Shown here piece after piece: positions 25,954-35,000 of a stretch of 64,000 nucleotides of DNA. This stretch comes from Peribacillus simplex. GTDB lineage: Bacteria > Bacillota > Bacilli > Bacillales > DSM-1321. The stretch spans positions 3,562,001 to 3,626,000 of the forward strand of contig NZ_CP126106.1 in assembly GCF_030123325.1 (NCBI RefSeq), given 5' to 3'. The translations under genes and the position numbers were made by a program. Every line of letters begins with the position of its first letter. Position 1 is the stretch's first letter. A model generated the notes under the pieces. That model searched no databases. It was given only the letters and a program-made list of their open reading frames with translations, and was not told the origin of the DNA.

Positions 25954-26418
25954 ATGAGGTTGACGAGTTATTCCGATTACTCACTTAGAGTGTTGATTTA
26001 CCTGGCTTCCCACGACCAAAGCAAATTATCAAATATTAAAGAGATTTCTGAAGTTTATCAACTGTCTAAAAATCATTTGATGAAGATTGTTCATAACCTT
26101 GGAAAATTAGGCTATATTGAGACGATTCGTGGAAGAAATGGCGGATTTCGGCTTGCAAAATCACCCGCTGAAATAAATGTAGGGGAACTTGTACGGCGAA
26201 CCGAGGAGGATTTTTATTTAGTGGAATGTTTTAAAGATCACGATAACTGTGTGATTTCTCCCGTTTGTTCATTGAAATTTGTTCTTAATAATGCCTTGGA
26301 TGCTTTTCTAAAGGTCCTTGATCAATATACGATTGCAGACTTCAGCGAAAATAAAGTGATGCTCAAAACTTATTTCGATTCGGTAAAGAAGAATGACGAA
26401 GAGCCCGATTTTTTATAA
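25954..26418 (+). CDS. nsrR: Rrf2 family nitric-oxide-sensing repressor NsrR
   Basis: The 154-residue protein starts MRLTSYSDYSLRVLIYLA, the typical NsrR beginning. A winged helix follows (HLMKIVHNLGKLGYIETIRGRNGGFRLA), then three cysteines in the pattern C-x7-C-x5-C (VECFKDHDNCVISPVCSL) that bind the [4Fe-4S] cluster. It represses nitric oxide defence genes. It is divergent from hmp with 170 nt between starts and an operator inside that gap. I use ATG 25954 behind GAGGCG. Confidence 0.93.
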   Translation: MRLTSYSDYSLRVLIYLASHDQSKLSNIKEISEVYQLSKNHLMKIVHNLGKLGYIETIRGRNGGFRLAKSPAEINVGELVRRTEEDFYLVECFKDHDNCVISPVCSLKFVLNNALDAFLKVLDQYTIADFSENKVMLKTYFDSVKKNDEEPDFL

Positions 26419-26431
26419 TCGGGCTCTTTTT
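26401..26431 (+). terminator. Intrinsic terminator at the end of nsrR
   Basis: A 9-bp stem GAGCCCGAT / ATCGGGCTC is followed by TTTTT. The stem includes the last codons and stop of nsrR. Confidence 0.85.
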
Positions 26432-26433
26432 CA

Positions 26434-26622
26434 TTAACCGATGATTCGTTCGATCTTCCATTCCTTTTCCATTCGCAAATCCATGATCCCTGTACTGGTT
26501 TTCAATAAAACTTTAAGGGGATCGTATGGATTGATCATTACGATTGTCCCGATTCGTTCATTGGTAAGCATGACTTCTTTTCCGACCAATAATGAAAGCG
26601 ATTTTTGGGCACTTAAGATCGG
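26434..26622 (-). pseudogene. Remnant of an HD-GYP-type protein C-terminus
   Basis: A minus-strand frame of 62 codons, open from a stop at 26623 to TAA at 26434, has no start codon. It reads LSLLVGKEVMLTNERIGTIV, then MINPYDPLKVLLKT and EKEWKIERIIG. This resembles the small beta domain that ends many HD-GYP phosphodiesterases (a VGxxVxLSNGxxGxVV pattern and a later hydrophobic end). The catalytic HD domain is gone, and the frame runs into the 3' end of the zinc-finger gene. I regard it as a relic; the family assignment is tentative. Confidence 0.4.
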
Positions 26623-26798
26623 TTACTAAGTTCATTGCCCAGCTGTTTTAATTTTTCACCAACCGTACATTCCGAAATACAGAACTGATGGGCATAAGTA
26701 CGCCCCTTCTCTTTTCGAAAATGCTTTCTTAAAAAACAATCTTGACAAAATGAAGCGAGAACATCTTCCACTTCTTCATATATTTTTTTCCTGTTCAT
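26613..26798 (-). CDS. ypeQ: Small zinc-finger protein (zf-C2HCIx2C type), YpeQ-like
   Basis: The 61-residue protein has four metal-ligand-like residues in a pattern typical of the family: CQDC (residues 18-21), HQFC and SEC, with a C-terminal helix (GEKLKQLGNEL). In B. subtilis ypeQ sits next to ypeP, as here, where the RNase H-like gene lies 5 nt upstream. Function is unknown; small zinc fingers of this type may bind nucleic acid or other proteins. Confidence 0.82.
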   Translation of the reverse strand: MNRKKIYEEVEDVLASFCQDCFLRKHFRKEKGRTYAHQFCISECTVGEKLKQLGNELSNRS

Positions 26799-26803
26799 TG
26801 TTG

Positions 26804-27463
26804 TTATGGCTCCTTTGACTCAGCAATTTCCATTTTGCTGAAAATGGCTTTTCCCTGCAGTGCAAGTGTTGCCAGGCGATCGGCTTCCTGGTTTTCCTTT
26901 CGAGAAATTGGCTTGCAGACCGGAATGATCTTTAATTTATCCAGTTTGGCTTCAATGCGGTCAAGCCATTTATTTAAGTTTTCTTCCATACAGGGCCATT
27001 CACCGGAAAGTTGATTTAAGACAACGAGAGAATCCCCTTTAAAGACACAGCTTTGATGGTGGATTCCAAGTTCGTCCATCTGCCTGACCGCTTCATGAAA
27101 GGCCGCATATTCCGCTTCATTATTGGATTCGAATTGCTCCAATCTCAAATTGGTGCGTAACCGCCAGAACTTCTTACCTTGACGAAAATAAATGGCAACA
27201 CCGATTCCTGCAACCTTTTCATCTTTTTGAAAACCGCCATCAAAAAAAACAGTCACATCCTGCGGTTCTTCCTCAACTTCCGTCAGGAGTTTCTTTAGCT
27301 CCTTCTTGGTCCAGGTTGTATCGAATTCATCCCTGAACTCCACTTCTTTCAGCCTTCCTGCCTTTTCAAGATCTTCCGTAATGACCAGCGCAGTCCCTGC
27401 ATCAAGCCAATCCGAAACGAAGTCGGCAGATGGTTTTTTTGAAGCATGATATGTCCATTGCAT
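26804..27463 (-). CDS. ypeP: RNase H-like protein with N-terminal extension, YpeP
   Basis: The 219-residue protein has an RNase H fold from about residue 73: VTVFFDGGFQKDEKVAGIGVAIY, then a Glu in NNEAEYAAFHEAVRQ and an Asp in FKGDSLVVLNQLSG. These give the D-E-D carboxylates. A further Asp lies in ENQEADRLATLAL. About 70 extra residues stand at the N-terminus. ATG 27463 follows AAGGT; a TTG further upstream is less well placed. It is divergent from a second RNase H-like gene. Activity on RNA:DNA hybrids is not certain for this branch. Confidence 0.85.
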   Translation of the reverse strand: MQWTYHASKKPSADFVSDWLDAGTALVITEDLEKAGRLKEVEFRDEFDTTWTKKELKKLLTEVEEEPQDVTVFFDGGFQKDEKVAGIGVAIYFRQGKKFWRLRTNLRLEQFESNNEAEYAAFHEAVRQMDELGIHHQSCVFKGDSLVVLNQLSGEWPCMEENLNKWLDRIEAKLDKLKIIPVCKPISRKENQEADRLATLALQGKAIFSKMEIAESKEP

Positions 27464-27689
27464 GATTACCTTCAAAGATTTCCAGCTCCTTATCCATTCA
27501 CCATTCTTGCAGAACAGCTTACAATTTTCATACCTTTTTTTCGTCTTACCCTTTATAATATATTGTAAGCATTTGTATCGCTTTTTTAATTATAGTTCCC
27601 ATATCAGCCTGAAATTCTCATGTTTCAATCTTATTTTATATGAAACGTTTTTTTATCATAGCATAGTTAAACTCGAGGAGGAGCACATC

Positions 27690-28103
27690 TTGATCGAAGT
27701 GTATATTGATGGTGCCAGTGCAGGCAATCCAGGGCCGAGCGGCGCAGGTGTTTTCATAAATAATAATGGGGTAGTCGAACGGCATGCCTTTCCGCTTGGA
27801 AATATGGAAAACCATGAAGCGGAGTACCATGCTTTAATCAAAGCATTGGAAATTTGTGTAGCCAATAAGTATCAAACCGTTTCTTTTCGTACTGACTCAC
27901 AAGCCATCAACCAGGCCATTGAAAAAAGATTTGCAAAGAATAAGTATGCCATTTTGTTGGAACGGGCGCTAAAGCTTTCCGATGAGCTTGAATTATTTTT
28001 CATGAAATGGATTCCAAATCTCGAAAACAAGTCCGCGGATGAGTTGGCGAGACGGGCCATTCGAATGAATAAGTCTGAGGAAATTCATGAACAAGACAGC
28101 TGA
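27690..28103 (+). CDS. ypdQ: RNase HI family protein, YpdQ
   Basis: The 137-residue protein is a compact RNase H domain. It starts at TTG 27690 behind GAGGAGG, giving MIEVYIDGASAGNPGPSGAG. Acidic residues are visible in YIDGAS, ENHEAEYHALIKALE, RTDSQAINQAIEKR and SADELARRA. B. subtilis YpdQ is the equivalent. It overlaps the downstream EamA transporter gene by 17 nt. It probably degrades the RNA of RNA:DNA hybrids, but in Bacillus the main activities belong to RnhB and RnhC. Confidence 0.86.
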   Translation: MIEVYIDGASAGNPGPSGAGVFINNNGVVERHAFPLGNMENHEAEYHALIKALEICVANKYQTVSFRTDSQAINQAIEKRFAKNKYAILLERALKLSDELELFFMKWIPNLENKSADELARRAIRMNKSEEIHEQDS

Positions 28104-28995
28104 TTTTTCATTACTATTCGTTGTATTCATTTGGGGCGTCACTTTTGTCATGGTCCAAAATGCGCTATCTTTTCTGGACCCCTTCACGTTTAATGCGGTC
28201 CGTTTCTTCATGGCGTTCGTTTTCTTGCTGATCCCTTATATATCGACTTTACACAAAAAGGGGAAAACTTGGAACAAGGGTCTTTTTATAGCTGGATTTC
28301 ATATTGGGGTTTGGCTTTTTCTGGGGTATGGGCTTCAAACGATCGGATTGAATTATACAACCCCCGCGAAGACAGGCTTTATAACAGGATTAAGTGTCGT
28401 CATGGTACCCGTGTTTTCCCTGCTGCTTTTAAAACATAGGCTTTCCCGCAATACAATAATAGGTGTCGCAACCGCAACCATCGGGCTTTATTTAATGACT
28501 TTCGCTGACCGCTCCAATTTGAATATCGGTGATTTACTGGTATTTTTATGCGCAATCAGTTTTGCCATGCAGATCATTACAACCGCTAGATATGCCAAGA
28601 CCTTACCCGCTTTACCGTTGACGCTGATTCAGGTTTCCACCGTTTCTTTATTATCATTTGTTTCAGCCTTCATTTTCAAAGAGAATCATTCCGTCATCTT
28701 CAGCTCAGAGGTCATGTTACAGAAGGACGTATGGACTGCTTTATTGGTTACGGCAGCCCTTGCCACTGCGTTCGCCTTTTTTGCACAAACCTTCTTCCAA
28801 GCCTATACGACACCTACAAGAGTGGCGCTGATCTTTTCAATGGAACCGGTTTTTGCCGCGTTATCCTCATACATATTGATAGGGGAAAAATTGACTACCG
28901 CCTCCATTATCGGCTGCGCATTCATATTCTTGGGGATGATTTTCGCTGAACTGCCTGTTAAGAAAAAGAAACCCGTGACACAGGGGTTTTCTTGA
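28087..28995 (+). CDS. DMT superfamily (EamA) transporter
   Basis: The 302-residue protein has ten predicted membrane helices arranged as two EamA repeats. The first repeat begins FSLLFVVFIWGVTFVMVQNA. The second includes the conserved TRVALIFSMEPVFAALSSYILIGEKL. Members export or import metabolites such as amino acids; the substrate here is unknown. GAGGAAATTC precedes ATG 28087, inside the end of ypdQ. Confidence 0.92.
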   Translation: MNKTADFSLLFVVFIWGVTFVMVQNALSFLDPFTFNAVRFFMAFVFLLIPYISTLHKKGKTWNKGLFIAGFHIGVWLFLGYGLQTIGLNYTTPAKTGFITGLSVVMVPVFSLLLLKHRLSRNTIIGVATATIGLYLMTFADRSNLNIGDLLVFLCAISFAMQIITTARYAKTLPALPLTLIQVSTVSLLSFVSAFIFKENHSVIFSSEVMLQKDVWTALLVTAALATAFAFFAQTFFQAYTTPTRVALIFSMEPVFAALSSYILIGEKLTTASIIGCAFIFLGMIFAELPVKKKKPVTQGFS

Positions 28996-29010
28996 AAAGG
29001 CCAATAAAAT

Positions 29011-29045
29011 AAATCGGACTTCCATTTACGAAGTCCGATTTATTT
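29011..29045. terminator. Bidirectional terminator
   Basis: An 11-bp stem AAATCGGACTT / AAGTCCGATTT lies between the convergent EamA and DUF6123-type genes. Confidence 0.8.
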
Positions 29046-29333
29046 AAGCAGCCCCTGTTCTTTTGCAAAAGATACCGCTGCACTACGCGTTTCAATGCCA
29101 TTTTGTTTCAAGTTTTCCAAAAAGGAGATATAAAAGCTGCCATCAAAGTTCTTTTGTACCTTCAATGTCAATTCTATTGCTGCATTGACTAAAATATCAC
29201 TCGCATCCGTGTAGCGCTTACCAAAATAAATAAAACCAATAGCGTCATTACCAAAAGTGAATCCCTTACCCTCTAAAAAACTAACATACTCTTCAGTTGA
29301 TTTCGCCACTTCTGCATCCACTCCATACTTCAT
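29040..29333 (-). CDS. Small protein, DUF6123-like
   Basis: The 97-residue protein is mostly helical, with no signal or membrane segment. It reads STEEYVSFLEGKGFTFGNDAIGFIYFGKRYTDASD and later QKNFDGSFYISFLENLKQ. It matches my memory of a small Bacillus family annotated DUF6123; function is unknown. The first ATG has only a weak AAGG nearby, and GTG codons at residues 5 and 9 are possible starts. It is a single gene. Confidence 0.72.
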   Translation of the reverse strand: MKYGVDAEVAKSTEEYVSFLEGKGFTFGNDAIGFIYFGKRYTDASDILVNAAIELTLKVQKNFDGSFYISFLENLKQNGIETRSAAVSFAKEQGLLK

Positions 29334-29402
29334 GCCTTAATTTCATCTTACCGTATATCAAAGATTTTGACTATCCATTTTTCGACAAAAAAATCACCGT
29401 AC

Positions 29403-29431
29403 AAATAAAAGAGCTCCCTCTTTGGAAGCTC
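29403..29431 (-). terminator. Terminator after ypcP
   Basis: The minus strand has GAGCTTCC, loop AAAGA, GGGAGCTC, then TTTTATTT, starting about 12 nt after the ypcP stop. The stem includes one G-U pair. Confidence 0.65.
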
Positions 29432-29442
29432 CGCTTATTGTA

Positions 29443-30318
29443 TTAGATCATTCGCAGTAAAGCCCTGAATTCATGATCCCTAGCCAGATTTTTGACCTTC
29501 TCGCGATCAAACTGATAGACCGCATCGTCCAATGAACATGAAATTGGTACATCACATTTTATTTCTGCTAGCTTTCTGGATAAATGAAGCATATCGACTG
29601 CGGATTCAATTTTTGCCCGCTGCCCGTTCGTCAATGATGCAACATTTTCAAGAATCCCTTCGATACTTTGATACTGGATCAATAATTTCAACGCTGTCTT
29701 CTCCCCAATTCCTTTAACTCCGGGATAGTTATCAGCTGTATCACCCATTAAAGCTTTTAAATCGATCATTTGCCTTGGTGTGATCCCTTTCCATTCAAAA
29801 AAGCTAACGGGATTATGAACTTCATAGTTACCATATCCTTTTTTTAACAATAGCACAGAAATGTTTTCATCTATTAGCTGAAGCATATCTTGATCGCCAG
29901 TCAATATACCCACCCGGCTATGTTGGGCTGATGCCTTGGCAATTGTCCCGATACAGTCATCCGCCTCATAGCCAGAGAGCCCTATGTTAGGGATATCAAA
30001 TGCTTCAACCGCTTGTTTCGCTAGGTCGAATTGAGGAATCATTTCGACTGGAGCTTCTGATCGATTAGCCTTATATCCATCAAATAATTCATTTCTGAAA
30101 GTCTTGCTGCCCATATCCCAACACACCGCTACATGACTAGGTGAAAAGTGATTCACCGCCGTCAGCATATGCTTCAAAAAACCTTGAACGGCATTAGTCG
30201 GGATGCCTTTTGAGTTAATCATGAATTGACCTGTAACTGCCGTTGCATAAAAAGCTCTAAATAAAAGCGCCATCCCATCGACAAGCAAAAAGGAAGGATG
30301 CTGCTCGTTTTCTTTCAT
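29443..30318 (-). CDS. ypcP: 5'-3' exonuclease / flap nuclease, YpcP
   Basis: The 291-residue protein matches the 5'-3' exonuclease domain of DNA polymerase I in stand-alone form. Motifs: LLVDGMALLFRAFYA, YEADDCIGTIAK, GILTGDQDMLQLID, DLKALMGDTADNYPGVKGIGEKTA (the helix-hairpin-helix). B. subtilis YpcP takes part in removal of Okazaki RNA primers. ATG 30318 follows AGAGGTGA. It closes a same-strand run with the sulfurtransferase, the nucleotidyltransferase and dynA. Confidence 0.93.
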   Translation of the reverse strand: MKENEQHPSFLLVDGMALLFRAFYATAVTGQFMINSKGIPTNAVQGFLKHMLTAVNHFSPSHVAVCWDMGSKTFRNELFDGYKANRSEAPVEMIPQFDLAKQAVEAFDIPNIGLSGYEADDCIGTIAKASAQHSRVGILTGDQDMLQLIDENISVLLLKKGYGNYEVHNPVSFFEWKGITPRQMIDLKALMGDTADNYPGVKGIGEKTALKLLIQYQSIEGILENVASLTNGQRAKIESAVDMLHLSRKLAEIKCDVPISCSLDDAVYQFDREKVKNLARDHEFRALLRMI

Positions 30319-30403
30319 TAACACATTATCACCTCTATCATGATGTACTTCCATTTTAACATAACTGTCCCCTTTTTTAAGGATCGTTTAATTGGAAAAA
30401 ATA

Positions 30404-31231
30404 CTATTCAATTGGATTATCATCATACGAGATCCAGTCACTGAAACTGCCAATATAAATCTTCACATCTTTAAAGCCCGCTTCTTTCAGGGCGATATAA
30501 TTGGGTGATGCGGTTACACCTGAACCGCAGTACACAATGATTTTCTTATCTTTACCGATGCCTGTAAAATTCGACTGAAGATCTTCCTTCTTTTTAAAAT
30601 AGCCATTTTCCAGAACGTTCGTCCACACCTTATTTACTGCACCAGGTATATGTCCGGCTTTTTTATCAATCGGCTCCTCGATTCCCTCGTAGCGCTTAGA
30701 TTCCCTTGAATCCATTAATACGATATCGTCAGGCCTATTCATAGTGTAATCCTTCACTGTTTTAAAAGATGCAAAAACTGTCTCATTTAAATCGATATGA
30801 TATTCTGCTGGCACATATTTCGTTGGATTCGAGTCAATTGGATAGCCCTCATCCCTCCAGGCGCGAAAGCCCCCGTTAAGAACAAATACTTTCTGATGCC
30901 CAAGGTAGCTGAGCAGCCAGACAAACCTGGAAGCAAAGGAACCTTCCCCGCCATCATAAGCAATAAGTACCGTATCATTGGTGATACCATTTGATTCCAG
31001 TTTATCTTTAAAGGTTTCCAGGTCAGGAAGAGGATGTCTTCCGCCATGTTCTTGAACCTGCCCCGATAAGTCCTTTTCAAGATCGAAATAAACAGCGCCG
31101 GAAATATGGTCTTTTTTGTATTCATTATACCCCGCATCAGGAGACCCTAGCTGAAAGCGGCAGTCACAAATTCTGATATCTTGGGAATTCAACATCGGCA
31201 ACAGCTCTTCTTTTTCAATTATAAAACTCAT
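30404..31231 (-). CDS. Sulfurtransferase (thiosulfate/3-mercaptopyruvate type)
   Basis: The 275-residue protein consists of two rhodanese domains. The N-terminal one is inactive, with CDCRFQLGSPDAGYNEYKKDHI. The C-terminal one carries the active cysteine in IVYCGSGVTASPN. The loop CGSGVT is of the 3-mercaptopyruvate sulfurtransferase (SseA) kind, though the two activities cannot be separated by sequence alone. It lies 12 nt downstream of the nucleotidyltransferase gene. Confidence 0.92.
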   Translation of the reverse strand: MSFIIEKEELLPMLNSQDIRICDCRFQLGSPDAGYNEYKKDHISGAVYFDLEKDLSGQVQEHGGRHPLPDLETFKDKLESNGITNDTVLIAYDGGEGSFASRFVWLLSYLGHQKVFVLNGGFRAWRDEGYPIDSNPTKYVPAEYHIDLNETVFASFKTVKDYTMNRPDDIVLMDSRESKRYEGIEEPIDKKAGHIPGAVNKVWTNVLENGYFKKKEDLQSNFTGIGKDKKIIVYCGSGVTASPNYIALKEAGFKDVKIYIGSFSDWISYDDNPIE

Positions 31232-31243
31232 TCGAAAAACCCC

Positions 31244-32005
31244 CTACTTCAAAATGGTCCAAATTAATTCATTAAGCTCCGTTTCCATCTTCTTTCCTTG
31301 ATGTAGCCTAGTTATCTCATTCTTTAAGGAAAGTGATTTCCCTTCCATTATCGAAAAATTCTTTTCACTTTCATTGTTGCTTATATATTCCTCCATTTGT
31401 TTTGCTTTAAATGTCCGGGTAATCGTGGTTTTCAATTCTTGATCAATAGAAACCAAATCAAGTAATTCCCATACCGATAAAGGGGGCAGCGAACTCCGTT
31501 GGATTATATATTCTAGGATTAAATACGAACGGTATACTTGTACCCATGTTTTTAATTCTTTTCTTTCAGACGCCCTTGTTTTTGTCAATTGTTGAAGATT
31601 GTCACGCATCATCCGATAGTAATGGTGGCCCAGTGCCTTTTTGGAATAGCATTCTGCTATCAAACCCTTCACCTTCCTATAATAATCCGGATGCGTAATC
31701 AACTTGATTCGCGACTGAAATAATTCAAATAGTGCAGGATTACTCTTTAAGATAAGACGTGAAGATTTAAATAAATCCCAGCCTTCCATGTCAAATAGAT
31801 CTTCTTTCATTTGAATGACTTCAACTGGCTGACTCAAGCTAAGGTATGACCGCTTATCATTATGGACATATATAAACCGAACATCGTAATCTGATTGGCC
31901 TGATGATAAACCAAAAGAATGGCTGCCAGTAACAGCAGCCATCAAAATGGTCATATCCTCTTTCTTTTCCAGGTATCTCAATTGTGAAATAAGGTTTTCT
32001 TTCAT
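31244..32005 (-). CDS. Predicted nucleotidyltransferase, YcgL-like (COG3541)
   Basis: The 253-residue protein has the nucleotidyltransferase signature AAVTGSHSFGLSSGQSDYDVRF (about residues 23-44): GS followed by D-x-D. A mainly helical region follows that probably forms the rest of the fold. Such proteins transfer a nucleotide to an unknown target. It is 16 nt downstream of dynA and 12 nt upstream of the sulfurtransferase. Confidence 0.85.
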   Translation of the reverse strand: MKENLISQLRYLEKKEDMTILMAAVTGSHSFGLSSGQSDYDVRFIYVHNDKRSYLSLSQPVEVIQMKEDLFDMEGWDLFKSSRLILKSNPALFELFQSRIKLITHPDYYRKVKGLIAECYSKKALGHHYYRMMRDNLQQLTKTRASERKELKTWVQVYRSYLILEYIIQRSSLPPLSVWELLDLVSIDQELKTTITRTFKAKQMEEYISNNESEKNFSIMEGKSLSLKNEITRLHQGKKMETELNELIWTILK

Positions 32006-32021
32006 GAACGAGACCTCGTTC

Positions 32022-35000
32022 CTATTTCGAATGCATTTTAGCCAATTCCGCTACGGCATTTTCATAATACGGTAAATCGACCGTTTCCTCTAATGCTGCA
32101 CGTAAACCTGCAAAGATATCCGATATTTCCGTCTTAAACTCTTTTTGAATGGCAAGTAACTCTTGATCGAGGACTTCATTATACATTTCGAAAATCCTTC
32201 CACCCTGTTCTTTTACATATACAAGGGCAGGATCATCCAAACGCTTCTGAAGCCCTTCGCTCATTTTCGCTTTTTCATTTTTTTCAAAGAAAGATTTTGG
32301 ATTCTTAAATAATGCCAATTCCTTTTTGAATTCCCCCGTATCTAATTGGGCAAAAGCTCCTGTAAATTCAAGAGACTCCCGCTCATTAGGTTCATAAGGC
32401 TGTAAAGAAAGGTTCCTTCTTATTTTTTGCATTTGCAAAAGCAAACTGCTTTGTTTCTCATTCAGTAATTTATTTACGAACATTTCCGTCCTTAAAGCCG
32501 TTGCCCGCATTTCCTGGGCAAGGTCAAAGCCTAGAGCATCCAATAAGTTCTTCATGGATTGCTTGAGGACAATCTTCAGATCGCCTCCATCATCTTTTAA
32601 AACAGCAGGATTGAACGATTCTTTGAAGAAATCATTAAACCGGAAGAAGACCCGTTGTTTACTATAAAAAGTCAATTCGTCTATCTCTTTTTTCAAACGC
32701 TGCTTTTCGGCATCCCCTTTAATGACTGAGAGGAGTTCCGAAATGGACTGTGCCTCATGAGAAAGGGTCTCAAGGGCATTTCGTTTCGCTTTCTCATCCT
32801 GCCTGGAAGCTGTAATTACATCTCGTAGCAGTTCTTCCGTTCTTTTTACAGCCGCTTGAGCCGATTCAATTGCAAGTCCCGTTAGATCGTTTTCTATGAA
32901 CGAATCGAATTGACCTTGGAATTCCGAGATTCCGCTATTAGGAAGGAACGAATGCTTAAACGAACCAGGCGTTTGTTTTTCCATCAATGCTCCCTTACTC
33001 GTAAGCGGGAACAGTTTTGGAAAACGGATTCCGAATCCATTTAATTGATCTGTGACATAATCCATCACTTCGTCCAATTCGTCAGTGGTTTGTGCCAGAT
33101 CGACGGCATTGACGATGAAAAACATCTTATCCATGGCGAAAGAATCTTTCACACGTCCAAGTTGTATCAAGAACTCCCTGTCTGCCCGTGAAAATGGGTG
33201 ATTATAATAGGTCACGAATAGGATGGCGTCCGAATTCTTAATATATTCGAAAGCCGCTCCTGTATGTCGTGCATTTATTGAATCGGCCCCAGGTGTGTCA
33301 ACAAGGACCATCCCCTGCCTTGTCATTTCACAGTCATAACGCAATTCAATCAGATCAACAAGACACGACTTGGACTCTTCTGCAGCAAACCGTTTAAATC
33401 CTTCAAGATCTACCGTAACTACATTTCCTAAATCATTTTGGTACTCGGGCAGCCCTTGATGGAAAGCCCTAAGGAAGGATAAATGTGTTTTCCCCTTATC
33501 AACTTCCCCCGCCTTCGCAATGATTTGTCCTGCCAGTTGAAGTGCCTCATCTAGAGTCTTTGCCGATTTATCAAAAGCCGCCAAGGCCAGGCTTACATCT
33601 TCCAACAGCATCGCTTCCGTCTTTAATTTGACGGTTGCCGTTCCATGTGGATGCTCAGCGTCTGAAGACATGATTTTGTTGATTGCGGCAGTTGTTGGAT
33701 TTGGTGAAACAGGAAGGACGCTTTCTCCCATCAACGCATTGGCAAAGGAAGATTTCCCCGCACTGAATGCACCGAAAAGCGCAACCGTGAACGTCTGCTG
33801 TTCCAAGCGATTCGCCTTCTCTTTCAATTCTTTATAAAGTGATTGAAAGCCTCTCAAAGGTTGAATTAGCTTGGCAGCCTGTTGTAAACTCGATGCAGTC
33901 TCCATCAGCTTTTCTTTTCCGCGTAAATCAGTAGCACCAGATGAAGAAACAGTCACGGACGGTACAGCTTCCTTGTTTTCTTTATCATGATCCGTTTCAA
34001 GTTGTTCGTTGACGGACCTTGAATTACTTCCTTTATCGGTATTCATGATTTTGACTGTAATATTTTTTTCCTCTTCATTCCATTGAGTTAAAAGCATATC
34101 GATATCGCGCTCATCGACTAATGATTCTGTTTGATGGGCAATGGCCTCTAATCGTTCCGTTTGGTACTCGATTTCCGCGTTCATCGCAGCAGTAACTTTT
34201 AGGGCTTCCGCAAATTCGGAAAAACCTTCAAGTTCCTTATCGATGGATATGGACTGCTGTTCCACTATCCCTTCCATAACGGTAACCATTGTATTCAAAA
34301 ACCCTTCTGATACATCACGTGCTTTCTTTTTGATGGCTGATGCCAAATCATTCGTATAGTTTAAAACGTATTCACCCGTAATATCGACTTGAGGCTTCAA
34401 AGAGTTTTTTATGTAAGATTCCGTTACCTCGATCTGAAGTGCCTGAGCCTTACTTTCAAGTGTTGAATCATGGATCTCCGCTTGATTAAGCGTTTTAACG
34501 GCCAGTTCTTTAAGATGCCATTCAAGCTGGGTCTTCACCTTTTCTTGTAAATCGGTCAAGAACGCATTGATACGTGCCTCACGTTCGGCATCCGTTTTTT
34601 TCTTGGCAAATAATAGACCCACTTTAAAGTCCGGCTGAGCCGATTCCAAGAAAGATTTACCTAGGTCCCGTGTTGCCGCGGGCATGATGTATGCACCTTT
34701 CAAAATGGTTTCCAATGCATCAGCATATTGGACCTTTATTTCCTCTATACGTCCAGTTAAAGATTTTTTTTCTTTCAATAGGCTGTCCACCTGATTCGTC
34801 AGGTGTATTCGCTCTTCATATGGAAGTTCTGATAATACTTCAAAATCATCGGCATGTTCCTCTTCATACTGCTCTTTCAGCCAATTAAGATGCCTCTCTA
34901 CCAGGGCATTAGCCGATTGCATGATGGCATCTTTCCCATCATTTAGACCTCTGCCCGCAATTTCAGATATGAATTGCTTGACCACTTCTATTTCATTTTC

